From: Roseiarcus sp963835955
GTDB taxonomy: Bacteria; Pseudomonadota; Alphaproteobacteria; Rhizobiales; Beijerinckiaceae
NCBI GenBank assembly: GCA_963835955.1
Contig: CAWIHZ010000015.1
Location: 1-64,000, forward strand
DNA: 64,000 bases
Reading direction: 5' to 3'
The notes under the pieces were generated by a model, which worked only from the letters and a program-made list of their open reading frames with translations, was not told the origin of the DNA and did not search any database. Positions 51,744 to 62,630 of the stretch are shown here, in pieces (within the stretch, counting starts at the first letter, position 1; every line of letters starts with the position of its first letter). A program made the translations under genes and the position numbers.

Positions 51744-53183
51744 CTACTCGCGAAGGAGAGCCTCAACCGTCTCCACGAGCCGCGGCACATCGACGGCGTA
51801 GCTGAATTCTGAATCCTTCGCATGCCGGGGCGCGGCGATAAGGTCTTCTTCCGACTGCCGCTGGAACAGAACGACATAATTCAGTTCGAGCATTGCGCAC
51901 AGGTGCGCGGACCAAGGGTCGTGCTGCCCCTCGGCGATGATTTCGACCACCTTGGTCCCCGTGCGGCAGAAGACGAGGTTGGCCATCGCGGCCCCGAATT
52001 CCGAAACGACGAAGTCGGCCTTCGAAAACATCATCGCCTGCTCGTCGAACGGCAGCTTTTCCGGCTGAATGGCGGCAAAGCCGAGCCTCGACAGCGCGTC
52101 GATGACCGTTCTCCTGTTCTTGATGTTTCGGCTGTTCCTGATGCTCCGGCACAACAGAATCCGGTTCGGATAAATGGTGGAAGGCGCATGTCTCCTCACG
52201 TTCGACAGAATGAACGAAAACACTTCCCGGTGCTGCGGGTGCGCGTTCTGACTGCTGACGCCGCTATGGCGGTTGCTGACGATCGCGTGTTCGAGAAAGA
52301 CCGTCCGCGGCTTGATCTCCCGGATCAACCCTGGACGAACGTCGAGCCTCGTTATGAGCGCGCGCTGCCATGGCTTCAGCGTCCAGGTCAGCATGGGGAC
52401 GCCCATTTTCGCGCCGAGACGGATGAGCGGCACGATGTCGAGCAGGTAATGTCCGAAGTTCGGCAGCTCCGAATTGGCGATCAGCAGATGTTCGCCGACA
52501 ATCGTCGAAACCCGGCCGAGGCGATCCTCGTAGAAAATGTGCTCCACCCTTCCGTCCGGCGTCGGCCGGTCGACGATCGCCTTGATCGACGACAGAAAGC
52601 CGTCCTGAAACGGCCCCAGGAATGAATGGCGCCAGATCAGGCCATCGCGCGAAATGAGCAGGCCGAGCGCCGGGTGCCAATAATGATCGACGAGGTGCTC
52701 CAGCGTCATCGAGGGCGCATGGACGATATGATCGCTATAGTGAACGCTCTCGGTCGTGGTCGAATTGACGCTGAGCGGATGGAGCCTCGCCTGGTATCGG
52801 CGCTCCTTGACGACCGTGCATTGCGCCAGCGGGGGCGGGAATCGGCCGGCGAAGGGAACGATCGCCAGTTTCGTCGTTCGATCGACCGCGACCGGAACGC
52901 CGGCGTTTGAGTTCGCGGTCATGGCGCGCCGGAATCGCCTGCGCGCGTTCTTCCAAGGCGTGCGCACGGCCTTGCGCCACAACGCGTGCAAGCCTTCGCT
53001 CAGCCGCAGGAGGCCGGGACGCTCGACGCTGTCGGGAGTCGCCTCAAGCCGCGGTCTCTCAGTCTGGAACGGTCTCAAGTTCGTTCGTCGTTTGCCGGCT
53101 GGGTCCGACGCGAAAAAATGGGACTCCGAGCCGCGCGCCGCGGGAGATCGCGACCCTATGCCCCAACGGGCGAGCCTCGACAA
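51744..53183 (-). CDS. GT61 family glycosyltransferase
   Basis: Up to 479 residues, of the glycosyltransferase 61 (DUF563) family. Conserved blocks: STIVGEHLLIANSELPNFGH, YLLDIVPLIRLG, then HREVFSFILSN, RILLCRSIRNSRNIKNRRTV and ADFVVSEFGAAMANLVF, the family's C-terminal signature with Glu and Ala-Ala. It probably adds a sugar to a surface polysaccharide. The first 87 residues (Arg-rich, no recognised fold) may not belong to it: ATG 52922 before TANSNAGVPV is an alternative start, giving 392 residues. No signal peptide or membrane helix is seen in either version. Confidence 0.85.
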   Translation of the reverse strand: MSRLARWGIGSRSPAARGSESHFFASDPAGKRRTNLRPFQTERPRLEATPDSVERPGLLRLSEGLHALWRKAVRTPWKNARRRFRRAMTANSNAGVPVAVDRTTKLAIVPFAGRFPPPLAQCTVVKERRYQARLHPLSVNSTTTESVHYSDHIVHAPSMTLEHLVDHYWHPALGLLISRDGLIWRHSFLGPFQDGFLSSIKAIVDRPTPDGRVEHIFYEDRLGRVSTIVGEHLLIANSELPNFGHYLLDIVPLIRLGAKMGVPMLTWTLKPWQRALITRLDVRPGLIREIKPRTVFLEHAIVSNRHSGVSSQNAHPQHREVFSFILSNVRRHAPSTIYPNRILLCRSIRNSRNIKNRRTVIDALSRLGFAAIQPEKLPFDEQAMMFSKADFVVSEFGAAMANLVFCRTGTKVVEIIAEGQHDPWSAHLCAMLELNYVVLFQRQSEEDLIAAPRHAKDSEFSYAVDVPRLVETVEALLRE

Positions 53184-53387
53184 GATCGAGCCCGAGCCGC
53201 CGACGATTTTCGCAGCGCCATCCGCCTTACCCGCGTGACTTCAGGCGCGCGGGGGGCTATGGCCGCCTTCGAAGAGGCGCGCGCGAGAACGGCGTCCCCT
53301 CTCGCCCCCGGAGGCAAGCCTGTTTTTTTAACGATTCCGCCCAGCGCCGGCTCGCGCCCGCGCGAGATCGAGGCTACGTTCGCTGCG

Positions 53388-54617
53388 ATGAATTTCCGCT
53401 TCCTGCATGCCGCCGATCTGCATCTCGGCAGCCCGCTGCTCGGCCTTTCGCAAAAGGACGAAGACGTCGCCGAACGGTTCGCCAAGGCGGGCCGCGCAGC
53501 GTTTGAAGACCTTGTCGGCAGGGCGCTTGAAGAGGATGTCGCCTTCGTCGTGATCGCCGGCGACATTTTCGACGGCGACTGGAAGGACGCCTCGATCGGC
53601 CTCTTCTTCAATCGGCAATTGGCGCGGCTCTCCAATCGCGGCGTTCCGACCTACATCTTGCGCGGCAACCACGACGCCGAAAGCGTCCTGACCAAGTCGC
53701 TCACCTGGCCGGAACGCGTCTTCGAGTTCGGGACGAAGCGCGCGGAAACCTTCCCCCTCGAGGATTTGCGGGTCGCATTGCACGGGCGGGGATTTCCGCG
53801 CCGGGAGGTCGCCGAGAACTACGCCCTCGAATATCCGGACCCGGTGGCGGGCTGGTTCAACATCGGCGTGCTGCATACCGCCTGCGGCCGCACGGGCCAT
53901 GAGAATTACGCGCCCTGCACGGTCGCCGATCTCGCCGCGAGCGGTTACGACTACTGGGCGCTCGGCCACGTTCACGCTTTCGAGATCGTTTCGCGCGATC
54001 CGTGGATCGTCTATCCCGGCAATCTTCAAGGCCGCAGCGTCAGGGAATGCGGCGAGAAGGGCGCGGTCGTCGTTGATGTCGCCGACGGGCGGGTCGCTGA
54101 GGTGCGTCGCGTCCTGGTCGACCGCGCCCGTTGGGCGGAAGTCGAGATCGGCGTAGGGGCCGACGACGACGAAGCAAGCGTGCTTCGCGCCATAGAGGCT
54201 GGGGCGCGTCCGCATGCGGAGGCGGCGGCGGGACGGCTTCTCGCGCTTAGGGTCAGGCTGGCCGGGGTAACGAAGCTGCATAACCGCCTGATGGCCGATC
54301 CCGAACGCCTGCGCGACGAGGTCGAAGCGGCCGTGCAGCGCAGCGCGGACGACGTCTGGCTCGAGCGGCTGCACATCGCCACCACCGAGCCGCGGCTGGC
54401 GCCGCGCGACCCCGCTCTGGCGGAGCTCGATCTCGCGGCGGCGCTCGACGGCTGCGAGCGGGACGTCGAGTTGCGCGCGCGCCTGACCGATCTTATCGCA
54501 ATGGTGTCGGCGAGATTGCCGGGCGGCATGGCGGATGATGGGGCGGCGGCGCTCGACGTCGAATCCGTACTTGCCGAGGCGCGCCCGCTGACGCTGATCC
54601 GCGCGGGTGAAGGCTGA
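53388..54617 (+). CDS. Metallophosphoesterase, SbcD/YhaO-like DNA nuclease
   Basis: A 409-residue calcineurin-like phosphoesterase of the exonuclease SbcD/Mre11 type. All metal motifs are present: HAADLHLGSP, VIAGDIFDGDW, LRGNHDAES, VLHTACGR and ALGHVHAFE. After the catalytic domain (about 280 residues) comes a helical region that would contact the ATPase partner. Start ATG 53388; the frame is open further upstream without homology. Its stop overlaps the possible GTG start of the downstream long ATPase gene, as in SbcDC and YhaO/YhaN operons. Together they should form a nuclease on DNA ends or hairpins. Confidence 0.9.
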   Translation: MNFRFLHAADLHLGSPLLGLSQKDEDVAERFAKAGRAAFEDLVGRALEEDVAFVVIAGDIFDGDWKDASIGLFFNRQLARLSNRGVPTYILRGNHDAESVLTKSLTWPERVFEFGTKRAETFPLEDLRVALHGRGFPRREVAENYALEYPDPVAGWFNIGVLHTACGRTGHENYAPCTVADLAASGYDYWALGHVHAFEIVSRDPWIVYPGNLQGRSVRECGEKGAVVVDVADGRVAEVRRVLVDRARWAEVEIGVGADDDEASVLRAIEAGARPHAEAAAGRLLALRVRLAGVTKLHNRLMADPERLRDEVEAAVQRSADDVWLERLHIATTEPRLAPRDPALAELDLAAALDGCERDVELRARLTDLIAMVSARLPGGMADDGAAALDVESVLAEARPLTLIRAGEG

Positions 54618-57600
54618 GACAGTGCGTCTTCTTTACCTCGATCTGGAAAAGTTCGGGGCCTTCGAAGGGCTTCGTCTGGCCTTCCGGCCCGATGCGAGAC
54701 TGCATGTCGTCTATGGTCCCAACGGAGCAGGAAAGTCGACAACGCTCGCGGCTGTCGGCGCGCTGCTGTTCGGGGTGCCGCGCGATACGCCATACAATTT
54801 TCGCTTCGAGGGTAAGGACTTGCGCATCGGCGCCGAGGTGGCCGACCGTTCCGGTCGATTGCTGAGACTAAGGCGGCGGAAAGGGAATCGGAGCACGCTG
54901 CTCGACGCCGTCGACAAGCCGCTTCCGGACGATGCGCTGGCGCCGTTTCTCGGCGCCCTCGATGAAGAGGTTTTTCATCGTTCTTTCGGGCTGGACGCTG
55001 CAAGGCTTCGCGCCGGCGGCGAAGCCATGCTTCAGGCGGACGGCGACCTCGGCGAAAGCCTGCTGGCGGCAGCCTCGGGCGTGCGCGGTCTTGGGGCGCT
55101 TCGCCGGCGGATCGATGCGGAGGCCGAGCAGATTTTCGCTCCGCGAGCCGCGAAAGACCGCCGTTTTTATCAGGCGCTGGACCGTTTCGACACCGCGCGC
55201 AGGGCGATCCGCGACAGCGAGCTGCGCATCGACGCCTGGAAGAAGCTCAACGCCGACATCGAGGACTTGGGAGCGAAGCTCGATCGGATACGCGCCGAAC
55301 GCCGCGGCAACGCCGCCGAGCAGTCGCGCTTGCGTCGAACTCAAGCGGGTCGCGCCAGTCCTGCGCGACATCGCCGACGACGAATTGCTTCTGACGAGTT
55401 ACCGAAATCTGCCGGATTTTGCGCCCGGCGCGACGCAGCGGCTGCGGACCGCCATCGACGAGCGCAACGAGGCCCTCAAGGAGGCGCAGCGCGCGCGCGA
55501 GGAGGTAGCGACTCTGGCCGAGGAACTCACGGGCGTCGAGGTGAGCGAGGCGATCCTTTCGGAGGCGGCGACGATCGCAAATCTTTTCCAGGCGAGCGGC
55601 GGCTACGCCAACGAGAAGCGGGATCTTCCGCGCATTCAGGCCGACGCGGACGGCCTCCGCGGCGCCCTCGACAGCCACGCTCGCGCCCTCGGGCTCGGGG
55701 ACGCCAGCCTGCTCGAAGCGGCGCGTCCGACCGCAGCCGCGCTTGCCGATTTGCGCCGGCTGATTTCCGAAGGTCGGCACAAGGAGGCGGCGCGAAACAC
55801 GTGGGCGGGGCGGTTGTCGCAGGAACGCAAGGAATTCGAGGCGCAACGATCGGCGCGCGAACGGCAGGGAATCGTGGTCAATCCGGGGCCGTTGCGCGAG
55901 CAATTCTCGGCGCTCGGCAAAGTCGGCGAGCAAGCGCGGCGTCTGAAACAATTGCGCGTCGGGCTTGCGGTCGAATGGCAGGAGCTTGGGGAGGCCGCCG
56001 CCCGACTCGATCCGCCGGTCGGCGACCTCGAATTGCTGGCCAAGGCGCCGACGCCGGGCGCCGGCGACATCGCTCAATTCGCTAAGGCTTTCGAGCAAGC
56101 CGAGCGTGATGCTCGTGACGCGAGGCAAGGTCAGCGCTCGGTCGAAAAAGAAATTGCCGAAACGAGGGCGAGACTGGCGACGCTGGTCGCGGGCGGCCCG
56201 CTGGCGACTTCCGAAACGATCGCGCAAGTGCGGATGGCGCGCGACCAAACCTGGCGGTCGTTACGATCGTTCGTCCTGCGATTAGACGATGCGCCGCCCG
56301 ACGCTGAACGCCCGCTGCATGTCGCCGAGTTCGAGCGGCGCAGCGATCAGGCGGACCGGCTGGCCGACGAGGCCGCGCGCGACGCCGAAAGATTGGCGGC
56401 GCATGCGCTGGAGACACATCGTCTGGATGAGGGCGCGCGCCTCTATGCGCTCAAGCTCGCTGAAGTCGAGAGCGCTTCGGCACGCCGCCAGGTTATCGAG
56501 CAGCGTTGGGCGGCTCTCTGGAAAGGCGTGTGCGCAAAGCCCCTGCCGCCGCAGGAGATGCGGGCTTGGACGGATCGGGTCGGGCAACTCCTCAAGACGC
56601 GCGATAAGCTGGTGGCGCGGGAGGCCGCGCAGAGCGCGGACGAGGCCGATCTCGCTCGGATTGAGCCGGTGCTGAGAGCTCTTGCCGCCGAGGCCGGAGT
56701 GCAGTTGGCGGCAGAACTGGACTGCGCGCGCCTGGCTGAGCGGGTGGAGCATCGTCTGGACGAGATCGCACATGCCTGGGACGCATCCCGCGACCTGGAG
56801 ACGCGCTTTGGCGAGACGCGGCGGCGTCTCGAAGACGCGATCAAAGAGGAGGCCGACGCCACGTCCGGGCTCGCAGATTGGCGCCGGCGCTGGGACGGGT
56901 CGGTCGCCGCTCTCGGTCTCGAAGCGGGCGCCTCGATAGAAGCCGCCGAGGCGGCGCTGGAGACCTGGAAGAACGCTGTCAACGACGGGGAAAATTACCG
57001 GGACCGCCTTCGCCGGGTTGAGGGAATGAGACGCGACATGGAGCAGTTCGAGGCGAGAGCTGACGGGCTTGTCCATCGTTTCGCGCCCGATCTGACCGGC
57101 GTGCCGGCGGAGGGCGCAGCGCGGATTCTCAACGATCGCCTCATCGCGCAGCGCGAGCGCGAGGTCCGCCGCGCCGACGTCAGCAGGCGCCTCCAGGCGG
57201 CCCGTCGCGCGAACCTGGAAATTCAAGCGCGCGCCGCCGAGGCAGACCGGTCGATCGCCGCGCTCTCGGCAGATCTGCCTGGCGGCGTTGATCTTGTGAC
57301 GCTGCTCGCGCATGACGCCGAGCGAACTCGTCTTTTGGATGCGCTGCGCGAGCATCGGCGTCACCTGCATGACGTGAGCGACGGTGTCGATGAGGCGAAG
57401 CTGGCTGCGGAAATGGGCGGCTTCGATCCCGACGCCGCCGAGGCGCGCTTGAACGAATTGGAGCGCCTCGACGAGGATTTCGGGAGAGAGGAGAACGATT
57501 GCTACGCCGAGAGAGATCGGCGAATGCGCGAGCGCGCGGTCCTAGAAAGCGGGGTTGGCGCCGAGGTCGCCTGGCAGCAGCGGCGCAACGCGGAGGCGGA

Positions 57601-58099
57601 GCTGGTCGAGGCCGCGCGGCGCTGGGCGGTGCTGAAGGCGTCGTCGCTGCTGATCGGCGCGGCGCTGGAACGGCGCCGCGCCGCACAACGCGACCCGATG
57701 ATGACGCGTGCGGGCGAAGTGTTCGCGATGCTGACCGGAAACGCCTTTGCAGGCTTGGACCAGAGTCTTGGCGAAGATGATGCGGCGCGAATCGAGGCGC
57801 GCCGCGCCGGCGGCGGACGGGTCCCGGTTCCGGGATTGAGCGACGGAGAGCGCGATCAGCTCTATCTCGCTTTGCGCCTCGCTTACATCGAGGACTACGC
57901 GGCTCGCGCCGAGGCGCCGCCCTTTATCGGCGACGACATTTTCCCCAGCTTCGACGATCCTCGCACCGCCCACGGGCTGGAGGCGCTCGCAGCCATCGGC
58001 GACCGGGTGCAGCCGATCCTGTTCACGCACCACCAGCATGTCGTCGATGCTGCACAGGCGCGTCTTGGCGATGCGGCGGACATCATTCGCATCGGTTGA
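54607..58099 (+). pseudogene. SMC/SbcC-like AAA ATPase (YhaN type), single-base frameshift
   Basis: A very long ATPase (about 1160 residues) with the layout of SbcC/Rad50-like proteins. The N-terminal lobe starts LYLDLEKFGAFEGLRL with Walker A VVYGPNGAGKST. A long coiled-coil-like region follows (Arg/Glu/Ala-rich, about 200-950). The C-terminal lobe has the signature LSDGERDQLYLALRLAYIED and Walker B PPFIGDDIFPSFDD. The frame breaks at about 55331 (CGCGCTTGCGTCGAAC): frame 1 ends at AEQSRL, and frame 2 continues VELKRVAPVLRDIADDELLL. The shift equals one extra base or two missing. Start is GTG 54607 or 54622, overlapping or 4 bases after the upstream stop. Repaired, it would be the ATPase half of a DNA-end-processing complex. 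Confidence 0.85.
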
Positions 58100-58218
58100 A
58101 GGGACGCGATCTTCATCGCTTCGCGCGGCGGGGGCTTCCGCCAGTTCCGGCCGCCGATCCTCATCCGGAGAAGCTCGGGCATTGGGCGTCCCAACGGATG
58201 AGGATGGCGCCGTCCCCC

Positions 58219-59292
58219 TCAGCTCTGCACGCCCTTGACGTACCAGTCGATCACCGCCAGGTCGGCGTCCTTCATGCGCTGGCCCTTGGCGAGGCGCTCC
58301 TTGCCGGTCTGGTCGGCGATCGGGCCGGTGAACACGTCATAGGAGCCGTCCTTCCAGCCGGCGATGACCTTGTCGGCCGCCGCCTGCACGTTGGCCGGCA
58401 TGGCGGCGTTGTAAGGCGCCATGATCAGGGCCCCTTCCTTGAAACCCCACCAGGCGTCGTCCGACTTCCAGGTCCCGTCGAGCATCGCTTTGGCGCGCGA
58501 GATATAATAGGGGCCCCAGATGTACTCGATCGCAGTGAGCTGCGTTTTCGGCGCGAAGCGCGACATGTCGGCGGCGTTGCCGAAACACCAGACCTTGTTT
58601 TGTTCGGCGACCTGCATGCCGGCGGGGCTGTCGGTGTGCTGGACCACGACGTCGCAACCCAGATTGATCAGCGTCTGGATCGCCGCGGCTTCCTTGGCCG
58701 GGTCGAACCAGGAATCGATCATGATGAGTTTGGTGGTGATCTTGGGGTTGATCGCCTGCGCCGCGAGGGTGAGCGCGTTCACCCCCAGCACCACTTCGGG
58801 CACCTTGTAGGAGCCGAGATAGCCGATCGTGCCTTTCTTAGACATCAAGCCGGCGATCGCGCCCTCGACCGCGCGGCCCTGATGGAAGCGCGAATTGTAG
58901 GTGCCGAGGTTGGCGGCGTGCTTGTAGCCGGTGCAGTGCTCGAAATTGACCTTGGGGAACAGCTTGGCGACCTCGACGCACTGATCCATGTAGCCGAAGG
59001 TGGTGGCGAAGATCAGCTTGTGGCCCTGCTGGGCGAGGTCTTTGAGGATCGGAACCGCGCTCGCGTCTTCCTTGACGTTCTCGACATAGTCGGCGGTCAC
59101 CTGACCCTTGAGCGCCGCGACCATCGCCAGGCGGCCTTTGTTATGCGCCCACGTCCAGCCATAGTCGCCGATCGGCCCGAGATAGATGTAGCCGACCTTG
59201 AGCGGTTCGGCCGCCAGCGCGTTGCGTCCGAGGGCCGGCAGCGCCAGACCCGCGGCGGCGGCCGACACGAAGTTTCGGCGCGTGATGCTCAT
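58219..59292 (-). CDS. BMP-family ABC substrate-binding protein, copy 1 (distal)
   Basis: A 357-residue BMP/PnrA-like binding protein, the family that mostly binds nucleosides or related compounds. The N-terminus has a Tat-like signal (MSITRRNFVSAAAAGLALPA). The mature part starts LKVGYIYLGPIGDYGWTWAH, with KGQVTADYVENVKEDAS, then LIFATTFGYMDQCVEVAKLF and CDVVVQHTDSPAG. It is about 75 percent identical by eye to copy 2 at 59493-60566. The gap to copy 2 contains the 3' end of a permease gene, so this copy arose by tandem duplication. Start ATG 59292 has a GGAGAATGG site. Confidence 0.9.
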   Translation of the reverse strand: MSITRRNFVSAAAAGLALPALGRNALAAEPLKVGYIYLGPIGDYGWTWAHNKGRLAMVAALKGQVTADYVENVKEDASAVPILKDLAQQGHKLIFATTFGYMDQCVEVAKLFPKVNFEHCTGYKHAANLGTYNSRFHQGRAVEGAIAGLMSKKGTIGYLGSYKVPEVVLGVNALTLAAQAINPKITTKLIMIDSWFDPAKEAAAIQTLINLGCDVVVQHTDSPAGMQVAEQNKVWCFGNAADMSRFAPKTQLTAIEYIWGPYYISRAKAMLDGTWKSDDAWWGFKEGALIMAPYNAAMPANVQAAADKVIAGWKDGSYDVFTGPIADQTGKERLAKGQRMKDADLAVIDWYVKGVQS

Positions 59293-59317
59293 CCCATTCT
59301 CCTGACTCGACTAGAGG

Positions 59318-59430
59318 TTAAAACTGGCTGTTCGGCGGGAAGGGCCGAACGAGGCAGGCAGGCGCTTCGCCCCCGTTGGCGCCGCGCGCCGACGCGGCGG
59401 CGAGCATGGCGACCGCCCGAATGCGGGCAT
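59318..59430 (-). pseudogene. Fragment of permease gene 3' end
   Basis: In the 200-base gap between the two binding-protein genes, the minus strand reads RAVAMLAAASARGANGGEAP then ACLVRPFPPNSQF and stop. The intact permease downstream of copy 2 ends AVAVLAIMSARDVTGSEAP then ACLGRPFMPSS. The match shows that a block containing the permease end and the binding-protein gene was duplicated. Only about 36 codons of the permease remain. Confidence 0.85.
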
Positions 59431-59492
59431 GGAAGGACGCCCTCTTTTCGATGCGCTATGGCGGCGGATGAGCGTCTACGCCGGAACCCTCA

Positions 59493-60566
<1,074 letters not shown>

Positions 60567-60597
60567 CTCATTCTCCTAACTCAACTCGATGTTAAAG

Positions 60598-61539
60598 CTA
60601 GCTGCTCGGCATGAACGGCCGGCCGAGGCAGGCCGGCGCCTCGCTTCCGGTGACGTCGCGGGCCGACATGATCGCGAGCACGGCGACAGCCATGATGTAG
60701 GGCATCGCGGCCCAGAACTGTGACGGCAGGAACGAGAAGCCCGAGGCCTTGGCGTAGAGCTCGAGCGTCATCAGAATGCCGAAAAAATAAGCGCCGGCGA
60801 GCAGCCGCCCGGCGCGCCAGCCCGAGAACACCACCAGCGCCAGCGCGATCCAGCCGCGCCCGGCCGTCATCTGCTCGGCCCACATCGGCGTGATCACCAT
60901 CGAGAAATACGCGCCGCCGATCCCGGCCAGCGCGCCGCCGAAGGCGATCGCCGCGTAGCGGATCGCGATCACTGGATAGCCGATCGAATGGGCGGAAATG
61001 TCGTTCTCGCCGACCGCGCGCAGCACCAGCCCAGGGCGAGTGCGGTTGAGAAACCAGCCGACGGCGAAAACCATGATGAGGGCGAAATAGACCAACGGGC
61101 TGTAGCCGAAAACCACCCGCCCGATCGGATCGCTGGCGAGCCGGTCGGGGAACAGCGAATCGAACGGCGGTATCACCATGCCGACGAAGCCGGCGCCGAC
61201 CAGCGACGAGAGGCCGATGCCGAAGATTGTCAGCGCCAGACCGGTCGCCACCTGATTGGAACTCAGCGTCAGTATCAGAACGGCGAACAGCATGGAGGCC
61301 GCCGCGCCGGCCAGCGCAGCGCCCAGAACCCCGGCCCAGGGCGCGAGATCCCCGAGATCGGGACCGAAGTTGAATGTGATGGCGAAGCCGGTCACCGCTC
61401 CGATCAGCATCATGCCCTCGATGCCGAGATTGAGCACGCCACTCTTCTCGACCACGAGTTCGCCGGTGGCTGCGAGCAGAATCGGCGTCGTCACGCCGAC
61501 GACGGTCACGAGCGCGTCGATAACGAATGCGAGACTCAT
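60598..61539 (-). CDS. BMP-type ABC transporter permease 2
   Basis: A 313-residue permease of the BPD_transp_2 family paired with BMP binding proteins (NupQ/YufQ-like). Segments: TTPILLAATGELVVEKSGVL, NLGIEGMMLIGAVTGFAIT, GLALTIFGIGLSSLVGAGFV and VVFSGWRAGRLLAGAYFFG. It has about eight helices. The first codons overlap the upstream permease stop by 4 bases. It forms a heterodimer with the 61536-62630 permease. Confidence 0.93.
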   Translation of the reverse strand: MSLAFVIDALVTVVGVTTPILLAATGELVVEKSGVLNLGIEGMMLIGAVTGFAITFNFGPDLGDLAPWAGVLGAALAGAAASMLFAVLILTLSSNQVATGLALTIFGIGLSSLVGAGFVGMVIPPFDSLFPDRLASDPIGRVVFGYSPLVYFALIMVFAVGWFLNRTRPGLVLRAVGENDISAHSIGYPVIAIRYAAIAFGGALAGIGGAYFSMVITPMWAEQMTAGRGWIALALVVFSGWRAGRLLAGAYFFGILMTLELYAKASGFSFLPSQFWAAMPYIMAVAVLAIMSARDVTGSEAPACLGRPFMPSS

Positions 61540-62630
61540 GCGGGGGCTCCCGACGCGACCGCGCTCGGCGCGTCCCGAACGACCCGCACGCGGTATCTGA
61601 CCAGAATGTCGCTGGCGAGGATGAAGAACAGCATCATCGCCTGGAAGATGCCGGCGGTGGCGTTAGGCACGTGCACCACCGTCTGCGCCACCTGTCCGCC
61701 GACATAGGTGACGGCCAGGATCAACCCGGCGAGAAAGACGCCGATCGGACGCAGGCGCCCCAGGAACGAGACGATGATCGCGGTGAAACCGTAGCCGGAG
61801 GGAAAGCCGAGATTGATCTGCCCGAGCTGGCTCATGACCTCGAGAATGCCGGCCAGGCCCGCCATGCCGCCGCTGATCGTCAGCGTCGACCAGACGGTGC
61901 GGGAGGCGTCGAAGCCGCCGTAGCGCGCCGCCTCCGGCGCCGCGCCGACGGTGCGCACCGAGAAGCCGTAGACCGAGCGCGACATCAGAACCCAGAAGAC
62001 GAGCGTCAACACGATCGCGACCACGAACCCCGGCGGGATCGCCGTGCCCGGAAGCGCATGGGGCAATTGCTGCGCGGCCGTCAGCGGCGGCGTCTGCGGG
62101 AAATTGTGGCCGTTGGGGTCCTTCCACGGCCCGCCGATCAGATAGTTGAGAACCTGCAGCGCGACATAGACGAGCATCAGGGTGGAGAGCACCTCGGAAA
62201 CCCGGTAGCGGGTCCTCAGGAACGCCGGGATCGCCGCCCACAACATGCCGCCAAGAACGCCGGCGGCGATCATCAGCGGGATGATCCAGAATGCCTGCGC
62301 GTTGGGGAACGCGAAGGCGACCCCCGCGCCCGCCAGCGCGCCGATGATGTACTGACCTTCGGCGCCGATGTTCCAGATCTTGGCCTGATTGCCGAGCGAG
62401 AGCCCGAGCGCGATGATGATGAGCGGCGCGGCCTTGGTCAACACGTCCTGCCATTTGTAGGAGGCGACGATCGGGGTGATGAAAGTTTCGTAGATCGCGC
62501 GCGGCCCGTCGAAGCCGATCAGTTGAAAGATCACGGCGCCGAGAGCCATGGTCAAGAGGACGGAGGCGACCGGGGTCGCGACCAGCATGAACCGGCTCGG
62601 CGTCAGACGCTTCTCAAATCGGATGCGCAT
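61536..62630 (-). CDS. BMP-type ABC transporter permease 1
   Basis: A 364-residue permease (NupP/YufP-like) with an extra N-terminal helix. Segments: LIIIALGLSLGNQAKIWNIG and AEGQYIIGALAGAGVAFAFP are the family hallmark, then RTRYRVSEVLSTLMLVYVAL and YGFTAIIVSFLGRLRPIGVF. It overlaps the ATPase gene by 17 bases and the second permease by 4, a tightly coupled operon. Confidence 0.93.
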   Translation of the reverse strand: MRIRFEKRLTPSRFMLVATPVASVLLTMALGAVIFQLIGFDGPRAIYETFITPIVASYKWQDVLTKAAPLIIIALGLSLGNQAKIWNIGAEGQYIIGALAGAGVAFAFPNAQAFWIIPLMIAAGVLGGMLWAAIPAFLRTRYRVSEVLSTLMLVYVALQVLNYLIGGPWKDPNGHNFPQTPPLTAAQQLPHALPGTAIPPGFVVAIVLTLVFWVLMSRSVYGFSVRTVGAAPEAARYGGFDASRTVWSTLTISGGMAGLAGILEVMSQLGQINLGFPSGYGFTAIIVSFLGRLRPIGVFLAGLILAVTYVGGQVAQTVVHVPNATAGIFQAMMLFFILASDILVRYRVRVVRDAPSAVASGAPA

